From Limnohabitans sp. Jir61 (GTDB lineage Bacteria; Pseudomonadota; Gammaproteobacteria; Burkholderiales; Burkholderiaceae_C), in contig NZ_NESD01000002.1 of NCBI RefSeq assembly GCF_003063545.1, positions 1 through 64,000 of the forward strand: a stretch of 64,000 nt of DNA. The letters run 5' to 3'. The number at the start of each line of letters is the position of its first letter. Positions within the stretch are counted from its first letter, which is position 1. The translations under genes and the position numbers were made by a program. Below are positions 53,431-63,247 of the stretch, one piece after another. The notes below the pieces were generated by a model that saw nothing but the letters and a program-made list of their open reading frames with translations, was not told where the DNA came from and made no database searches.

Positions 53431-54480
53431 ATGTCCGACAAAGAACAACCCAAACGTTCACGCCGCAGCAGCGGTGCCATCACCCTGCGCGATGTGGCCA
53501 TGCTCGCGGGTGTGGCCCCTATCACCGCATCAAGGGCCATCAACACCCCTAACCAGGTGTCGCCCGATGTGCTGCGCAAAGTGCAAGAGGCCGTGCAGCG
53601 CACAGGCTATGTGCCCAATCGCATGGCTGGTGGGTTGGCGTCGTCTCGCAGCCGTCTCATTGCAGCTGTGGTACCCAGCACCGTGGTGTCGGTATTCATG
53701 GAAACCATTGAGTCACTCAATAGCACATTGTTTGATGCGGGCTACCAGCTCATGCTCGGGCAATCGGGCTATTCATCTGACCGAGAAGAGACCTTGCTCG
53801 AGGCCATCATTGGTCGACGGCCCGATGGCATCTTTTTGACGGGGATCTTGCCGCCAGGCAAAGCACGCACACGGCTGTTGGCCTCGGGTATTCCTGTGGT
53901 TGAAACTTGGGATCTGACGCCTACACCGATCGACATGTTGATTGGCTTTTCGCACTCTGACATCGGACGAGAAGTGGCGCAGTTTTTAACGGCCAAGGGT
54001 TACCAAAAATTTGCCATCGTGCGCGCCGAAGACGAGCGCGCTGACCGTCGCACGCTTGCTTTTAAAGACACATTGGCACAAATGGGTTTACCGCCCGTTT
54101 TTGTGGTCAACGTTGGGGCCTCGCGGTCGCTCAAAAGCGGTCGCGAAGCCATGACACGCATCTTGACTGAAGCCCCTGAAATCGAAGCTATTTTTTGCAG
54201 CTCAGACTTGCTTGCCTTGGGCGTGATGACACAGGCCCGAGCGCAAGGCTTGTCGGTCCCAGATGACATCGCCGTGATGGGCTTTGGTGATGTGCCCTTT
54301 GTGGCCGACATGGTGCCAGCACTCACCACAGTAAGAATTAACGGTGAACACATCGGCACCTTGGCAGCTCGCCAATTGATGGACCGTGCTGAAGGCCGCG
54401 ACGTCCCGTCACGCATCGTTGATGTTGGTTTTTCGATCATCGAGCGCGACAGCACCTCCCTAGCGAAAACCCTGAGGTAA
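53431..54480 (+). CDS. LacI-family transcriptional regulator
   Basis: The ATG at 53431 (MSDKEQPKRS) gives 349 residues; the longer open frame would read through the operator. The LacI HTH is at about residues 22-65, ITLRDVAMLAGVAPITASRAIN, followed by the hinge NRMAGGLASSRSRLIAAVVP. A periplasmic-binding-protein-like effector domain continues to the end. The HTH resembles GntR-type sugar-acid regulators. With divergent garD and the downstream uronate operon, it most likely represses this island and is released by a uronate or aldarate. The effector is not known. Confidence 0.9.
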   Translation: MSDKEQPKRSRRSSGAITLRDVAMLAGVAPITASRAINTPNQVSPDVLRKVQEAVQRTGYVPNRMAGGLASSRSRLIAAVVPSTVVSVFMETIESLNSTLFDAGYQLMLGQSGYSSDREETLLEAIIGRRPDGIFLTGILPPGKARTRLLASGIPVVETWDLTPTPIDMLIGFSHSDIGREVAQFLTAKGYQKFAIVRAEDERADRRTLAFKDTLAQMGLPPVFVVNVGASRSLKSGREAMTRILTEAPEIEAIFCSSDLLALGVMTQARAQGLSVPDDIAVMGFGDVPFVADMVPALTTVRINGEHIGTLAARQLMDRAEGRDVPSRIVDVGFSIIERDSTSLAKTLR

Positions 54481-54524
54481 AAGCATTGACGGCCAGTTTT
54501 GGCATCGTTAACATGCTCATAATT

Positions 54525-54546
54525 AATTTGGTAGCGCTACCAAATT
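54525..54546. promoter_or_regulatory. LacI-type operator upstream of the uronate dehydrogenase operon
   Basis: AATTTGGTAGCGC and its exact mirror complement form a perfect 22-bp palindrome centred on GCGC. It lies about 40 nt before the udh ATG, in position to block transcription. It shares its core with the site at 53391-53408. Confidence 0.82.
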
Positions 54547-54584
54547 GAACAGGAAATTTCCTCTCAACATACGAAAAGATATTT

Positions 54585-55397
54585 ATGGCTTCGACCTCGA
54601 CCCACTTGTACTCACGCATCTTGCTGACCGGCGCTGCTGGTGGTTTGGGCAAAGTCTTGCGCCCACGTCTGAAAACACGCTGCGATGTATTGAGGGTGAG
54701 CGACCTAGGCAATTTGGGTGAGCCCGCTGCTGGCGAAGAAGTCATGGCGGCACCCTTGCAAGACCGTCCTGCTGTCTTCAAGATGCTAGAAGGTGTGGAT
54801 GCGGTCGTGCATTTGGGTGGCATTTCCACCGAACAGCCGTTTGACGACATCGTGCAAGCCAACATCATTGGCGCCTACAACCTGTACGAAGGCGCTCGTA
54901 TTCATGGCACACGCCGCATTGTGTTTGCCAGCTCCAACCACGTCACCGGGTTTTACCGCCAAGACGAAGTGATCGACGCGACCATGCCTGTCCGCCCCGA
55001 TGGCTACTATGGAATTAGCAAAGCCTTTGGCGAAAACCTCGCCCGTTTCTACTTTGACCGTTATGGCATTGAAACCGTCTGCATGCGCATTGGCTCGTCG
55101 TTCCCTGAACCCAAAGACCGCCGCATGCTCGCCACCTGGATGAGTTATGACGATCTAGAGCGCTTGGTCGTCGCCAGTTTGAGTTCGCCCGTCGTTGGCT
55201 ACAGCGTAATCTACGGAATGTCCGACAACCACCACGTGTGGTGGGACAACACCCCTGCTAAACACATTGGCTATCGTCCTCAAGACAACTCTGAGCCCTT
55301 CCGAACTGCTGCTGAAGCCAAGCAACCCATCCTCGATTTGAATGACCCTGCCGTGATTTACCAAGGTGGTGGTTTTGTCAAAACTGGTCCGTTCTAA
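54585..55397 (+). CDS. udh: Uronate dehydrogenase (NAD-dependent SDR)
   Basis: This is an extended-type SDR of 270 residues. ILLTGAAGGLGKVLRP is the NAD-binding glycine motif, and the YxxxK pair is in GYYGISKAFGENLARFY. The segments VVHLGGIS, FASSNHVTGFYR and RIGSSFPEPKDRRMLATWMS are typical of uronate dehydrogenase. The enzyme oxidises D-galacturonate or D-glucuronate to the aldarolactone. It is the first gene after the palindromic operator and precedes a TRAP transporter, fitting an inducible uronate operon. Confidence 0.9.
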   Translation: MASTSTHLYSRILLTGAAGGLGKVLRPRLKTRCDVLRVSDLGNLGEPAAGEEVMAAPLQDRPAVFKMLEGVDAVVHLGGISTEQPFDDIVQANIIGAYNLYEGARIHGTRRIVFASSNHVTGFYRQDEVIDATMPVRPDGYYGISKAFGENLARFYFDRYGIETVCMRIGSSFPEPKDRRMLATWMSYDDLERLVVASLSSPVVGYSVIYGMSDNHHVWWDNTPAKHIGYRPQDNSEPFRTAAEAKQPILDLNDPAVIYQGGGFVKTGPF

Positions 55398-55422
55398 CTA
55401 TTAACCACAACAGGAGACTCCC

Positions 55423-56403
55423 ATGACCCCTCGTTCTAACTTGCTCAAGACCTTGGTCGCTACCGCAGCAGCTTCGCTGTTTGCATTAGCTTCAAACGCC
55501 ACTGAATTCCGCTCATCAGACATTCACCCTGACGACTATCCTACCGTTCAAGCCGTGCGCCACATGGGTGAAGAGCTCAGCAAAGCCACCGGAGGCAAAC
55601 ACAGCATCAAGGTGTTTTCAAAGTCGGCCCTCGGCAATGAGAAAGACACCATTGAGCAAACCAAACTTGGTGCCATTGCCATGGCACGTGTGAACGTGGC
55701 GCCCATGAACAACATTTGCGCAGCCACCATGGTGCCCACCATGCCCTTCTTGTTCCGCTCCACCGAACACATGCGCAAAGTGTTGGACGGCCCAATCGGC
55801 GAAGAAATTTTGAAAGACTGTGAAGCCCAAGGATTTGTGGGCTTGGCGTTTTATGACTCAGGTGCACGCTCGATCTACACCGTTAAAAAACCCATCAAAA
55901 CTTTGGCCGATGCCAAAGGCCTGAAGGTGCGCGTGCAGCAAAGCGATTTGTGGGTGTCCCTGCTTGAAGCCATGGGCGCAAACGCAACACCGATGCCATA
56001 TGGCGAGGTGTACACCGCACTGAAAACCGGCTTGGTCGATGCCGCGGAAAACAACTACCCATCGTATGAGAGCTCACGTCACTTTGAAGTCGCCAAGTAC
56101 TACAACAAGACAGAGCACTCGATGGCACCTGAAATCTTGCTGTTCTCTAAAAAAGTGTGGGACACCCTCTCTGCTGACGAACAAAAACAAATCCGCGCAG
56201 CTGCCAAAGAGTCTGTGACTTACATGCGCAAGTTGTGGGATGAGCGTGAAACCAAATCACTCGCCATCGTCAAAGCTGGCGGCGCAGAGATTATTGAAGT
56301 CGACAAAGCAGCTTTCCAAGCTGCGATGAAGCCCGTGTATGACAAGTTCTTGAAAGATCCAAAACTTCAAGACATGGTCAAACGCATCAACGCTGTCAAG
56401 TAA
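55423..56403 (+). CDS. TRAP transporter substrate-binding protein (DctP family)
   Basis: The 326-residue product has a signal peptide ([21 protein letters not shown]) and the DctP fold: [24 protein letters not shown], ...[21 protein letters not shown], and the ligand-contact region [34 protein letters not shown] with its Arg and Asn. It captures a carboxylate in the periplasm for the Q/M membrane subunits that follow. The context indicates hexuronate or aldarate as ligand. Confidence 0.92.
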   Translation: MTPRSNLLKTLVATAAASLFALASNATEFRSSDIHPDDYPTVQAVRHMGEELSKATGGKHSIKVFSKSALGNEKDTIEQTKLGAIAMARVNVAPMNNICAATMVPTMPFLFRSTEHMRKVLDGPIGEEILKDCEAQGFVGLAFYDSGARSIYTVKKPIKTLADAKGLKVRVQQSDLWVSLLEAMGANATPMPYGEVYTALKTGLVDAAENNYPSYESSRHFEVAKYYNKTEHSMAPEILLFSKKVWDTLSADEQKQIRAAAKESVTYMRKLWDERETKSLAIVKAGGAEIIEVDKAAFQAAMKPVYDKFLKDPKLQDMVKRINAVK

Positions 56404-56406
56404 GCC

Positions 56407-56895
56407 ATGTACACACGCTTTTGTGCCGCCCTCGCGCGGCTATGTTTGAAGGTAGGCGTCGGTGGCCTGGTGCTGCTGATCGCCGCCGTGCTCTACCAAG
56501 TCATTGGTCGATACATCCTCAACGACACGCCCACTTGGGCTGAGAGTGGTGCTGTGCTGCTCGTGCTGTACGTGACCATGCTGGGCATGGCCGTGGGCGT
56601 GCGCGATGCTGGACACATTGGCTTGGAATCTTTGTTGGTGCTCGCACCGGAAGCGTTGCGCTTGAAGATGGAGTTACTGATCCACGTCTTGGTCTTAGGC
56701 TTTGGCTTGGTGATGGCCTACAACTGTGCCGTGCTGGCACAAAGCGTGTGGGATTACAAAATCCCAACCCTCGGTTTGTCTGAGGCATTCAAATACGCAC
56801 CGCCTGCGATGGCCGGCGTCTTGATTGCCTTGTTTTCTATAGAACACATCATCGCTTTGATTCGCGGTGAAGAGGTGGAGCCCGCATGGCACTGA
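56407..56895 (+). CDS. TRAP transporter small membrane subunit (DctQ family)
   Basis: The 162-residue protein has four hydrophobic helices and the DctQ pattern IGRYILNDTPTWAESGAVLLVLYVTMLGMAVGVRDAGHIGLE. It pairs with the large M subunit. It lies 3 nt after the binding-protein gene and overlaps the M gene by 10 nt. Confidence 0.92.
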   Translation: MYTRFCAALARLCLKVGVGGLVLLIAAVLYQVIGRYILNDTPTWAESGAVLLVLYVTMLGMAVGVRDAGHIGLESLLVLAPEALRLKMELLIHVLVLGFGLVMAYNCAVLAQSVWDYKIPTLGLSEAFKYAPPAMAGVLIALFSIEHIIALIRGEEVEPAWH

Positions 56896-58169
56896 CCATT
56901 TTGTGCGTGAGCTTCACGCTTCTGCTGCTGCTTGGCGTACCCGTTGCGTTTTCAATCGGCTTATCCTCCTTGGCCACACTGTTGTTTGAAGGCTTGCCAC
57001 TCGCGGTTGGCTTTCAACAAATGATTTCGGGCATGAACCCGTTTTCTTTCTTAGCCATTCCCTTCTTCATCTTTGCCGGTGAAATCATGATGTATGGCGG
57101 CATCGCCGACAAGATTGTGGATTTCGCCAAGTCACTCGCCGGCCATGTGCGCGGCGGTTTGGGCATGAGCAATGTGCTGGCATGCACCTTGTTTGGCGGC
57201 GTCTCTGGATCACCTGTAGCAGACGTGTCAGCCATGGGTGCCGTGTTGATTCCGCAGATGAAAAAAGAAGGTTACGACGCAGACTATGCCGTCAACGTGA
57301 CCACCCATGCTTCATTGGTCGGAGCTTTGATGCCCACCAGCCACAACCTCATCATCTTCACACTGGCTGCCAGTGGCAAGGTGAGCATTGCGGCTTTGAT
57401 CTTGGCCGGCATCGTGCCCGCCATTGTGTTGACCATTTGTAACTTGGTCGCAGCGTATGCAGTAGCTGTCAAGCGCGGCTACCCATCAGGCACCTTCCCT
57501 GGCTGGGCTGTGGTGGGGCACTCGTTTGCCCAATCTTTGCCAGGCTTGCTGGTGGTCGTGATCATCATCGTGGGCATTTTGTCGGGCGCGTTCACGGCCA
57601 CTGAGTCAGCCTCTGTGGCCGTGATTTGGGCTCTGTTCTTGGCAACGATGGTCTACAAGAAACTCACTCGCGAACAGTTTTTAAAAGCGGCGGCAAAAGC
57701 CGTCAAAAGCACGGGCGCTGTGTTGCTGTTGATCGGCATCAGTTCGATGTTTGGTTATTTGATTGGTTTGTATGGTGTGGCTGAACTCACAGGACAAATG
57801 TTGTCGAGCATCAGCGCCACACCTTGGGTCATCTTCTTGTGCGTCAACATCATCTTGTTCGTCTTGGGCACCTTCCTCGACATGGCTGCGACGATTTTGA
57901 TTTGCACCCCCATCTTCTTACCCATCTGCCAACAAATGGGCATGAGCACAGAGCAATTCGGCATCGTCATGCTCATCAATTGCGCCCTAGGACTGAACAC
58001 CCCACCCGTGGGCACTACACAGTTTGTGGGTTGCACGATTGGTGAAGTATCTGTGGGCACCGTGATGAAGACCATTTGGCCGTTCTATGGCGGCTTGATT
58101 GCAGCCTTGATGCTGGTGACCTATGTGCCTGCGTTCTCGATGTGGTTGCCCAACTTGATTTTGAAATAA
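56886..58169 (+). CDS. TRAP transporter large permease subunit (DctM family)
   Basis: This 427-residue protein has about 12 TM segments and DctM hallmarks: GVPVAFSIGLSSLATLLFEG, NPFSFLAIPFFIFAGEIM and, near the end, NTPPVGTTQFVGC. It is the sodium-driven translocation unit of the three-part transporter. It precedes the SMP-30 lactonase gene by 4 nt. Confidence 0.94.
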   Translation: MALTILCVSFTLLLLLGVPVAFSIGLSSLATLLFEGLPLAVGFQQMISGMNPFSFLAIPFFIFAGEIMMYGGIADKIVDFAKSLAGHVRGGLGMSNVLACTLFGGVSGSPVADVSAMGAVLIPQMKKEGYDADYAVNVTTHASLVGALMPTSHNLIIFTLAASGKVSIAALILAGIVPAIVLTICNLVAAYAVAVKRGYPSGTFPGWAVVGHSFAQSLPGLLVVVIIIVGILSGAFTATESASVAVIWALFLATMVYKKLTREQFLKAAAKAVKSTGAVLLLIGISSMFGYLIGLYGVAELTGQMLSSISATPWVIFLCVNIILFVLGTFLDMAATILICTPIFLPICQQMGMSTEQFGIVMLINCALGLNTPPVGTTQFVGCTIGEVSVGTVMKTIWPFYGGLIAALMLVTYVPAFSMWLPNLILK

Positions 58170-58173
58170 CACC

Positions 58174-59154
58174 ATGACCACAGGACCTGCCATCGCCTTT
58201 GACACCAACGCACGCTACCCAGACCCTCGGGTGCAAGTACTGGATGACCGATTTCTCAAGCTGCGCTTGTTCAGCGCCAGCGTCGAGCAACTGGCCTCTG
58301 GCTTGCGTTGGGCTGAAGGTCCTGTGTGGTTTGGCGATGGTCGCTATTTGCTGGTATCTGACATTCCCAACAACCGCATCTTGCGTTGGGACGATGCATC
58401 AGGGTCCGTGAGTGAATTTCGGTCGCCATCTCACAACGCCAACGGCCTCACACGCGATGCACAAGGCCGCTTGCTGACCTGTGAGCACCAAACACGCCGT
58501 ATCACCCGCACCGAATACGATGGCTCTATCACCGTGCTGGCCGATACGTTTGATGGCAAACGTTTGAACTCCCCCAACGACATCGTCTGCCAACGCAATG
58601 GTGTAATTTGGTTCACCGACCCCCCTTTTGGTATTTCAGGCGATTGGGAAGGCGATGCAGCACCTGCCGAACTGCCCCATGCGCTTTATCGCATTGACGC
58701 CAGCGATGGCGAACTGCAACAAGTGCTGACCGACATTGAAGGCCCCAATGGATTGGCTTTCTCTTCCGACGAGTCGGTGTTGTACTTGGTAGAAAGCCGA
58801 GCAAAACCGCACCGCAAAGTGTGGGCGTATGACGTGGACGCCAACGGTGCATTGAGCCACAAACGCTTGGTGATCGACGCACAAGGGCCAGGCGCCCTAG
58901 ACGGCATCGCCGTGGACATCGAAGGCAACATTTGGTGTGGCTGGGGCAGTGATGGTTCGACAAGTGCCAAAGCCGAAGAACTCGATGGTGTGCGTGTGTT
59001 TGCACCTGATGGCACGGCCATTGGCCATATCCACTTGCCAGAGCGTTGCGCCAACCTGTGCTTTGGCGGCGCCAAACACAACCGCCTTTTCATGGCCAGC
59101 AGCCATTCGGTCTATGCCATCTACACCAACACACGAGGCGCCACCGCATGTTAA
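58174..59154 (+). CDS. SMP-30/gluconolactonase-family lactonase
   Basis: This is a 326-residue six-bladed propeller enzyme: LRWAEGPVWFGDGRYLLVSDIPNNRI with the metal-binding Glu, then NSPNDIVCQRNGVIWFTDPPFGI and PNGLAFSSDESVLYLVESR. SMP-30 family members hydrolyse sugar lactones. Here the product of uronate dehydrogenase, an aldarolactone, is the natural substrate and would yield galactarate or glucarate. No signal peptide is seen. Its end overlaps the next gene's start by 7 nt. Confidence 0.9.
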   Translation: MTTGPAIAFDTNARYPDPRVQVLDDRFLKLRLFSASVEQLASGLRWAEGPVWFGDGRYLLVSDIPNNRILRWDDASGSVSEFRSPSHNANGLTRDAQGRLLTCEHQTRRITRTEYDGSITVLADTFDGKRLNSPNDIVCQRNGVIWFTDPPFGISGDWEGDAAPAELPHALYRIDASDGELQQVLTDIEGPNGLAFSSDESVLYLVESRAKPHRKVWAYDVDANGALSHKRLVIDAQGPGALDGIAVDIEGNIWCGWGSDGSTSAKAEELDGVRVFAPDGTAIGHIHLPERCANLCFGGAKHNRLFMASSHSVYAIYTNTRGATAC

Positions 59155-60113
59155 AAATTCGACGTTCATTCTTGGCACTCACTGCGAGCGTGCTGCTGGT
59201 TGCCTCTGCCCACGCCTGGCCAGACAAACCTGTCACCTTGGTTGTGCCCTTCCCACCAGGTGGCGCCACCGATTTGATTGCCCGCACGTTGGCACCCAAG
59301 CTGCAAGAAAAACTTGGCGGCAGCTTCATCACCGACAACAAGGCAGGTGCCACGGGCACGATTGGCGCAGGCTTTGTGGCACGCGCCCCTGCCGATGGCC
59401 ACACATTGTTGGTGTCGTCCCTTGGTCCTTATGTGATTGCACCGCACTTGTTGGCCAAAGTGCCCTATGACGCGCTGAAAGATTTCGACTACATCAGCAT
59501 CGCCGTGCAAGCGCCCAATGTGTTGGTGGTGCCTGCGAGCTCGCCGCATAAATCGATGGCCGATGTGATTGCCTTCCAAAAAGCCAATCCCAACAAGATG
59601 ACCTTTGCCTCCTCTGGCAACGGCAGCAGCGATCACCTCACTGCTGAGCTGTTCTGGTTGCAAACCAACACCACCGGCATTCATGTGCCCTACAAAGGCG
59701 GCGGTCCTGTGATGACCGATTTGTTGGGCGCGCAAGTGGACTCATCGTTCATGAACATCAACACCGCCATGCCGCAAATCTTGTCAGGCAAGTTGCGTGC
59801 GCTCTCCATCACCAGCACCAAGCGCTCGCCGCTGTTGCCCAATGTGCCCTCGCTCGAAGAGTTAGGCATCAAAGAAGCCAATGTGTATTCATGGCAAGCC
59901 GTAGCAGCGCCCAAGGGCTTGCCCGCAGACATCAAAGCCAAGCTGCATGCGGCCATCGTGGCGGCTTTGAATGACCCACAGGTCAAAACCAAGCTGCTGG
60001 ACTTGGGCTTTGAGATTGTGGCCAACACGCCCGAGCAATTCACTGCGTATCAAGCCGCTGAGTTTGCCCGTTGGAAAAAATTGATCGATTCACGCAACAT
60101 CAAAGCCGACTAA
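59148..60113 (+). CDS. Bug-family (TctC-type) periplasmic binding protein
   Basis: The ATG at 59148 gives 321 residues, with a signal peptide ending [23 protein letters not shown], the classic Bug N-terminus. The family folds continue with the VPYKGGGP motif near residue 185. Bug proteins bind carboxylates for tripartite TctAB carriers, but no tctA or tctB lies in the window. It may serve a distant TctAB, assist uptake, or act as a sensor. Placement between lactonase and glucarate dehydratase suggests an aldarate or uronate ligand. Confidence 0.88.
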   Translation: MLKIRRSFLALTASVLLVASAHAWPDKPVTLVVPFPPGGATDLIARTLAPKLQEKLGGSFITDNKAGATGTIGAGFVARAPADGHTLLVSSLGPYVIAPHLLAKVPYDALKDFDYISIAVQAPNVLVVPASSPHKSMADVIAFQKANPNKMTFASSGNGSSDHLTAELFWLQTNTTGIHVPYKGGGPVMTDLLGAQVDSSFMNINTAMPQILSGKLRALSITSTKRSPLLPNVPSLEELGIKEANVYSWQAVAAPKGLPADIKAKLHAAIVAALNDPQVKTKLLDLGFEIVANTPEQFTAYQAAEFARWKKLIDSRNIKAD

Positions 60114-60132
60114 GTTGGCGCACAAAGACTTC

Positions 60133-61464
60133 ATGCCTCACACCTCTCCCGTCATCACCCAATTGCGTGTCGTCCCCGTTGCGGGCCAAGACAGCATGTT
60201 GATGAATTTATCTGGCGCACACGGCCCCTACTTCACGCGCAACATCCTCATCCTCACCGACAACGCGGGCCGAACCGGCGTGGGCGAAGTGCCAGGTGGT
60301 GAAAAAATCCGCGCCACATTGCAAGACGCCACGGAACTGGTAGTCGGTCAAACCATTGGCAATGTACAAGCTGTACTCAACGCCATGCGCACGCGTTTTG
60401 CAGACCGCGATGCGGGCGGGCGCGGCTTACAAACTTTCGATTTGCGTACCACCATCCATGCCGTCACAGCAGTGGAATCGGCCATGCTCGATTTGCTAGG
60501 CCAACACCTTGATGTGCCTGTGGCTGCACTTTTAGGCGAAGGCCAGCAGCGCAGTTCGGTGGAGATGCTGGGCTACTTATTCTTCATTGGTGACCGCAAC
60601 CAAACCGACCTGCACTACCGAAGTGAGCCCGAAGCCGACAACACGTGGTTTCGCTTGCGCAACGAAAAAGCCATGACACCCGAATCCGTGGTGCGCTTGG
60701 CTGAAGCTGCGCGCGAGAAATATGGTTTCAACGACTTCAAACTCAAAGGCGGCGTATTAGCGGGCGAAGCAGAAATCGAAGCCGTCACCGCTCTGCACCA
60801 ACGCTTTCCCGAAGCGCGCATCACGCTGGACCCCAATGGCGGCTGGCTGCTCAAAGATGCTGTGCGCTTGATGCGCGACATGCGCGGCGTGGTGGCCTAT
60901 GCAGAAGACCCTTGCGGTGCAGAAGAAGGTTTCAGTGGTCGTGAAGTGATGGCCGAGTTCCGCCGCGAAACCGGTCTACCCACCGCCACCAACATGGTGG
61001 CCACTGACTGGCGGCAAATGGTGCATTCGCTGTCGCTGCAAAGCGTGGACATTCCCTTGGCTGACCCTCATTTTTGGACCATGGCCGGTTCGGTGCGCGT
61101 AGCTCAAACCTGCCGAGATTGGGGCCTCACTTGGGGCTCACACTCTAACAACCACTTTGATGTATCGCTCGCCATGTTCACGCATGTGGCAGCAGCCGCA
61201 CCAGGCAAGGTCACCGCTATCGACACCCATTGGATTTGGCAAGACGGTCATGGTCTGACGAAAGAACCTTTGCAAATCATCAACGGTCATGTGCAAGTAC
61301 CCAAGAAGCCTGGTCTCGGCGTAGAGCTGGACATGGTGGAAGTTGAGAAAGCACACCAGCTCTATCTGCAACATGGCCTAGGTGCACGCGATGACGCCGT
61401 GGCCATGCAATACCTCATCCCCGGCTGGAAGTTTGACCACAAACGTCCTTGCATGGTTCGATAA
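60133..61464 (+). CDS. gudD: Glucarate dehydratase
   Basis: The ATG at 60133 gives 443 residues; a TTG at 60115 would add six. The enolase-superfamily protein begins [20 protein letters not shown] and has [12 protein letters not shown]. The catalytic base in [18 protein letters not shown], metal-site residues in TLDPNGGW and AYAEDPCG, and the late [10 protein letters not shown] all match GudD closely. It dehydrates D-glucarate (and L-idarate) to 5-keto-4-deoxy-D-glucarate. The next gene encodes the aldolase. Confidence 0.94.
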   Translation: MPHTSPVITQLRVVPVAGQDSMLMNLSGAHGPYFTRNILILTDNAGRTGVGEVPGGEKIRATLQDATELVVGQTIGNVQAVLNAMRTRFADRDAGGRGLQTFDLRTTIHAVTAVESAMLDLLGQHLDVPVAALLGEGQQRSSVEMLGYLFFIGDRNQTDLHYRSEPEADNTWFRLRNEKAMTPESVVRLAEAAREKYGFNDFKLKGGVLAGEAEIEAVTALHQRFPEARITLDPNGGWLLKDAVRLMRDMRGVVAYAEDPCGAEEGFSGREVMAEFRRETGLPTATNMVATDWRQMVHSLSLQSVDIPLADPHFWTMAGSVRVAQTCRDWGLTWGSHSNNHFDVSLAMFTHVAAAAPGKVTAIDTHWIWQDGHGLTKEPLQIINGHVQVPKKPGLGVELDMVEVEKAHQLYLQHGLGARDDAVAMQYLIPGWKFDHKRPCMVR

Positions 61465-61486
61465 CTCTATTCAATTTCTACACATC

Positions 61487-62275
61487 ATGCGCCCCAACAA
61501 ACTTCGCGAAATTTGGCAATCAGGCGGAGCCGTCGTCAACGGCTGGCTCGCCATTCCCAACAGCTTTTCCGCAGAAACCATGGCCCACCAAGGCTGGGAT
61601 TCCCTCACCATCGATTTGCAACACGGCGTGGTCGACTACCAAGCGATGGTCCCCATGCTGCAAGCCATCTCCACCACAGCCACCGTGCCTGTGGTGCGCG
61701 TGCCATGGCTGGAACCCGGCATCTTGATGAAGAGCTTGGATGCAGGCGCCTATGGCGTGATCTGCCCCATGATCAACACCAAAGAAGACGCTCAAAAACT
61801 GGTGGCCTACACCCACTACGCACCTCGTGGCACACGCAGCTTTGGCCCTGTTCGAGCTTTGCTTTACAGCGGTGCCGACTACCCCAAACACGCGAACGAC
61901 ACCATCGTTACCTTCGCCATGATTGAAACCGCAGCGGCCTTAGACAACTTGGATGACATCCTCAGCGTCGAAGGTTTAGATGCGATTTACATCGGCCCAT
62001 CTGACTTGTCTTTGGCCTTGGGCTGCAACCCCACCTTTGATGACCTCGACCCCAAAGCCGCCGAAGCGGTGGACCATATCTTGGCACGTGCCAAAGCACA
62101 CGGTGTGGTGGCAGGCATTCACAACGGCACACCAGAGTCTGCGCTCAAACGCATAGCCAAGGGCTTTCAATTCGTCACCGTCAGTTCAGATGCTCGTTTG
62201 ATGGCTGCAGGTGCGCAGCAAATCATTTCAAAAATGCACGCCTCGAAGACAGCCACGTCTTCTGGCACTTACTAA
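61487..62275 (+). CDS. garL: HpcH/HpaI-family aldolase, probable 5-keto-4-deoxyglucarate aldolase
   Basis: The ATG at 61487 (MRPNKLREIW) gives 262 residues; the longer open frame lies in gudD. The class II aldolase fold shows NSFSAETMAHQGWDSLTIDLQHGVVDY, VPVVRVPWLEPGILMKSLDAGAYGVICPMINT and YIGPSDLSLALG. Glu/Asp/His positions for Mn or Mg are present. In this operon it should cleave 5-keto-4-deoxyglucarate to pyruvate and tartronate semialdehyde. HpaI-type substrates cannot be excluded by sequence alone. Confidence 0.87.
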   Translation: MRPNKLREIWQSGGAVVNGWLAIPNSFSAETMAHQGWDSLTIDLQHGVVDYQAMVPMLQAISTTATVPVVRVPWLEPGILMKSLDAGAYGVICPMINTKEDAQKLVAYTHYAPRGTRSFGPVRALLYSGADYPKHANDTIVTFAMIETAAALDNLDDILSVEGLDAIYIGPSDLSLALGCNPTFDDLDPKAAEAVDHILARAKAHGVVAGIHNGTPESALKRIAKGFQFVTVSSDARLMAAGAQQIISKMHASKTATSSGTY

Positions 62276-62294
62276 TTTCACAAAGGAAGTTTTC

Positions 62295-63173
62295 ATGAAA
62301 ATCGGTTTCATCGGCTTAGGCATCATGGGCTCACCCATGGCGCAACATTTGTTGGCAGCCAAGTACGACTTGTTCGTTCGCACGCGCAGCAAAGTACCCG
62401 CCGAACTCTCCAGCGCAAACGTCTGCGCCACCAATGCCGATGTGGCTCGCGCTGCTGACATCATCTTTTTGATGCTGCCTGACACACCCGATGTGGAAGC
62501 TGTGTTGTTTGGCAAAGACGGCGTGGCCGAAGGTTTGAGTCAAGGCAAGATCGTGGTGGACATGAGTTCCATCTCGCCGATGGACACCAAAACCTTTGCA
62601 CAAAAAATCAATGCACTGGGCTGCGAGTATCTGGATGCGCCCGTCTCAGGCGGCGAGGTGGGGGCCAAAGCAGCCAGCCTCACCATCATGGTGGGCGGCT
62701 CAGAAGCCACCTTCAACACCGTCAAGCCTTTGTTTGAATTGATGGGCAAGAACATCACCCTCGTGGGCGGTAACGGTGATGGCCAAACCACCAAGGTGGC
62801 GAACCAAATCATCGTGGCCTTGAACATTGCTGCGGTGGGCGAAGCCTTGCTGTTTGCCAGCAAAGCGGGGGCTGACCCAGCCAAAGTGCGTGCGGCGCTG
62901 ATGGGCGGTTTTGCCTCTAGCCGTATTTTGGAAGTGCATGGGGAACGCATGATCAAGCGCACCTTTGCCCCTGGTTTTCGCATTGCCTTGCACCAAAAAG
63001 ACTTGGCCTTGGCGCTCAATGGGGCCAAAGCCATTGGCGTTTCACTGCCACAAACGGCATCGGCCGCACAGCTCATGCAAGCCTGTGCATCGAATGGTTG
63101 GGACCAACTAGACCACTCAGCCTTGGTGAAGTCGCTAGAGCTGATGGCGGGACATGAAGTAACAAAGTCATAA
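62295..63173 (+). CDS. garR: 2-hydroxy-3-oxopropionate (tartronate semialdehyde) reductase
   Basis: The ATG at 62295, after AAGGAAG, gives 292 residues. This is a beta-hydroxyacid dehydrogenase: MKIGFIGLGIMGSPMAQHLL (NAD motif), DAPVSGGEVGAKAASLTIMVGG, and the catalytic Lys region GDGQTTKVANQIIVALNIAAVGEAL. It reduces tartronate semialdehyde to D-glycerate, completing the pathway from aldarates. It is the last gene before a strong terminator. Glycerate kinase is not encoded in the window. Confidence 0.92.
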   Translation: MKIGFIGLGIMGSPMAQHLLAAKYDLFVRTRSKVPAELSSANVCATNADVARAADIIFLMLPDTPDVEAVLFGKDGVAEGLSQGKIVVDMSSISPMDTKTFAQKINALGCEYLDAPVSGGEVGAKAASLTIMVGGSEATFNTVKPLFELMGKNITLVGGNGDGQTTKVANQIIVALNIAAVGEALLFASKAGADPAKVRAALMGGFASSRILEVHGERMIKRTFAPGFRIALHQKDLALALNGAKAIGVSLPQTASAAQLMQACASNGWDQLDHSALVKSLELMAGHEVTKS

Positions 63174-63187
63174 ACAAAGCTTCATTC

Positions 63188-63222
63188 AAAAAATAAACCC
63201 GCCTAAGCGGGTTTATTTTTGG
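63188..63222 (+). terminator. Rho-independent terminator of the uronate/aldarate operon
   Basis: AAATAAACCCGC (63191-63202, with flanking A) pairs with GCGGGTTTATTT over a 4-nt CTAA loop, followed by TT. It lies about 17 nt after the garR stop. The A-run on the left may also let it work for the converging TRIC gene. Confidence 0.85.
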
Positions 63223-63247
63223 CCATCTAACTAACTCAAACGCCAAT

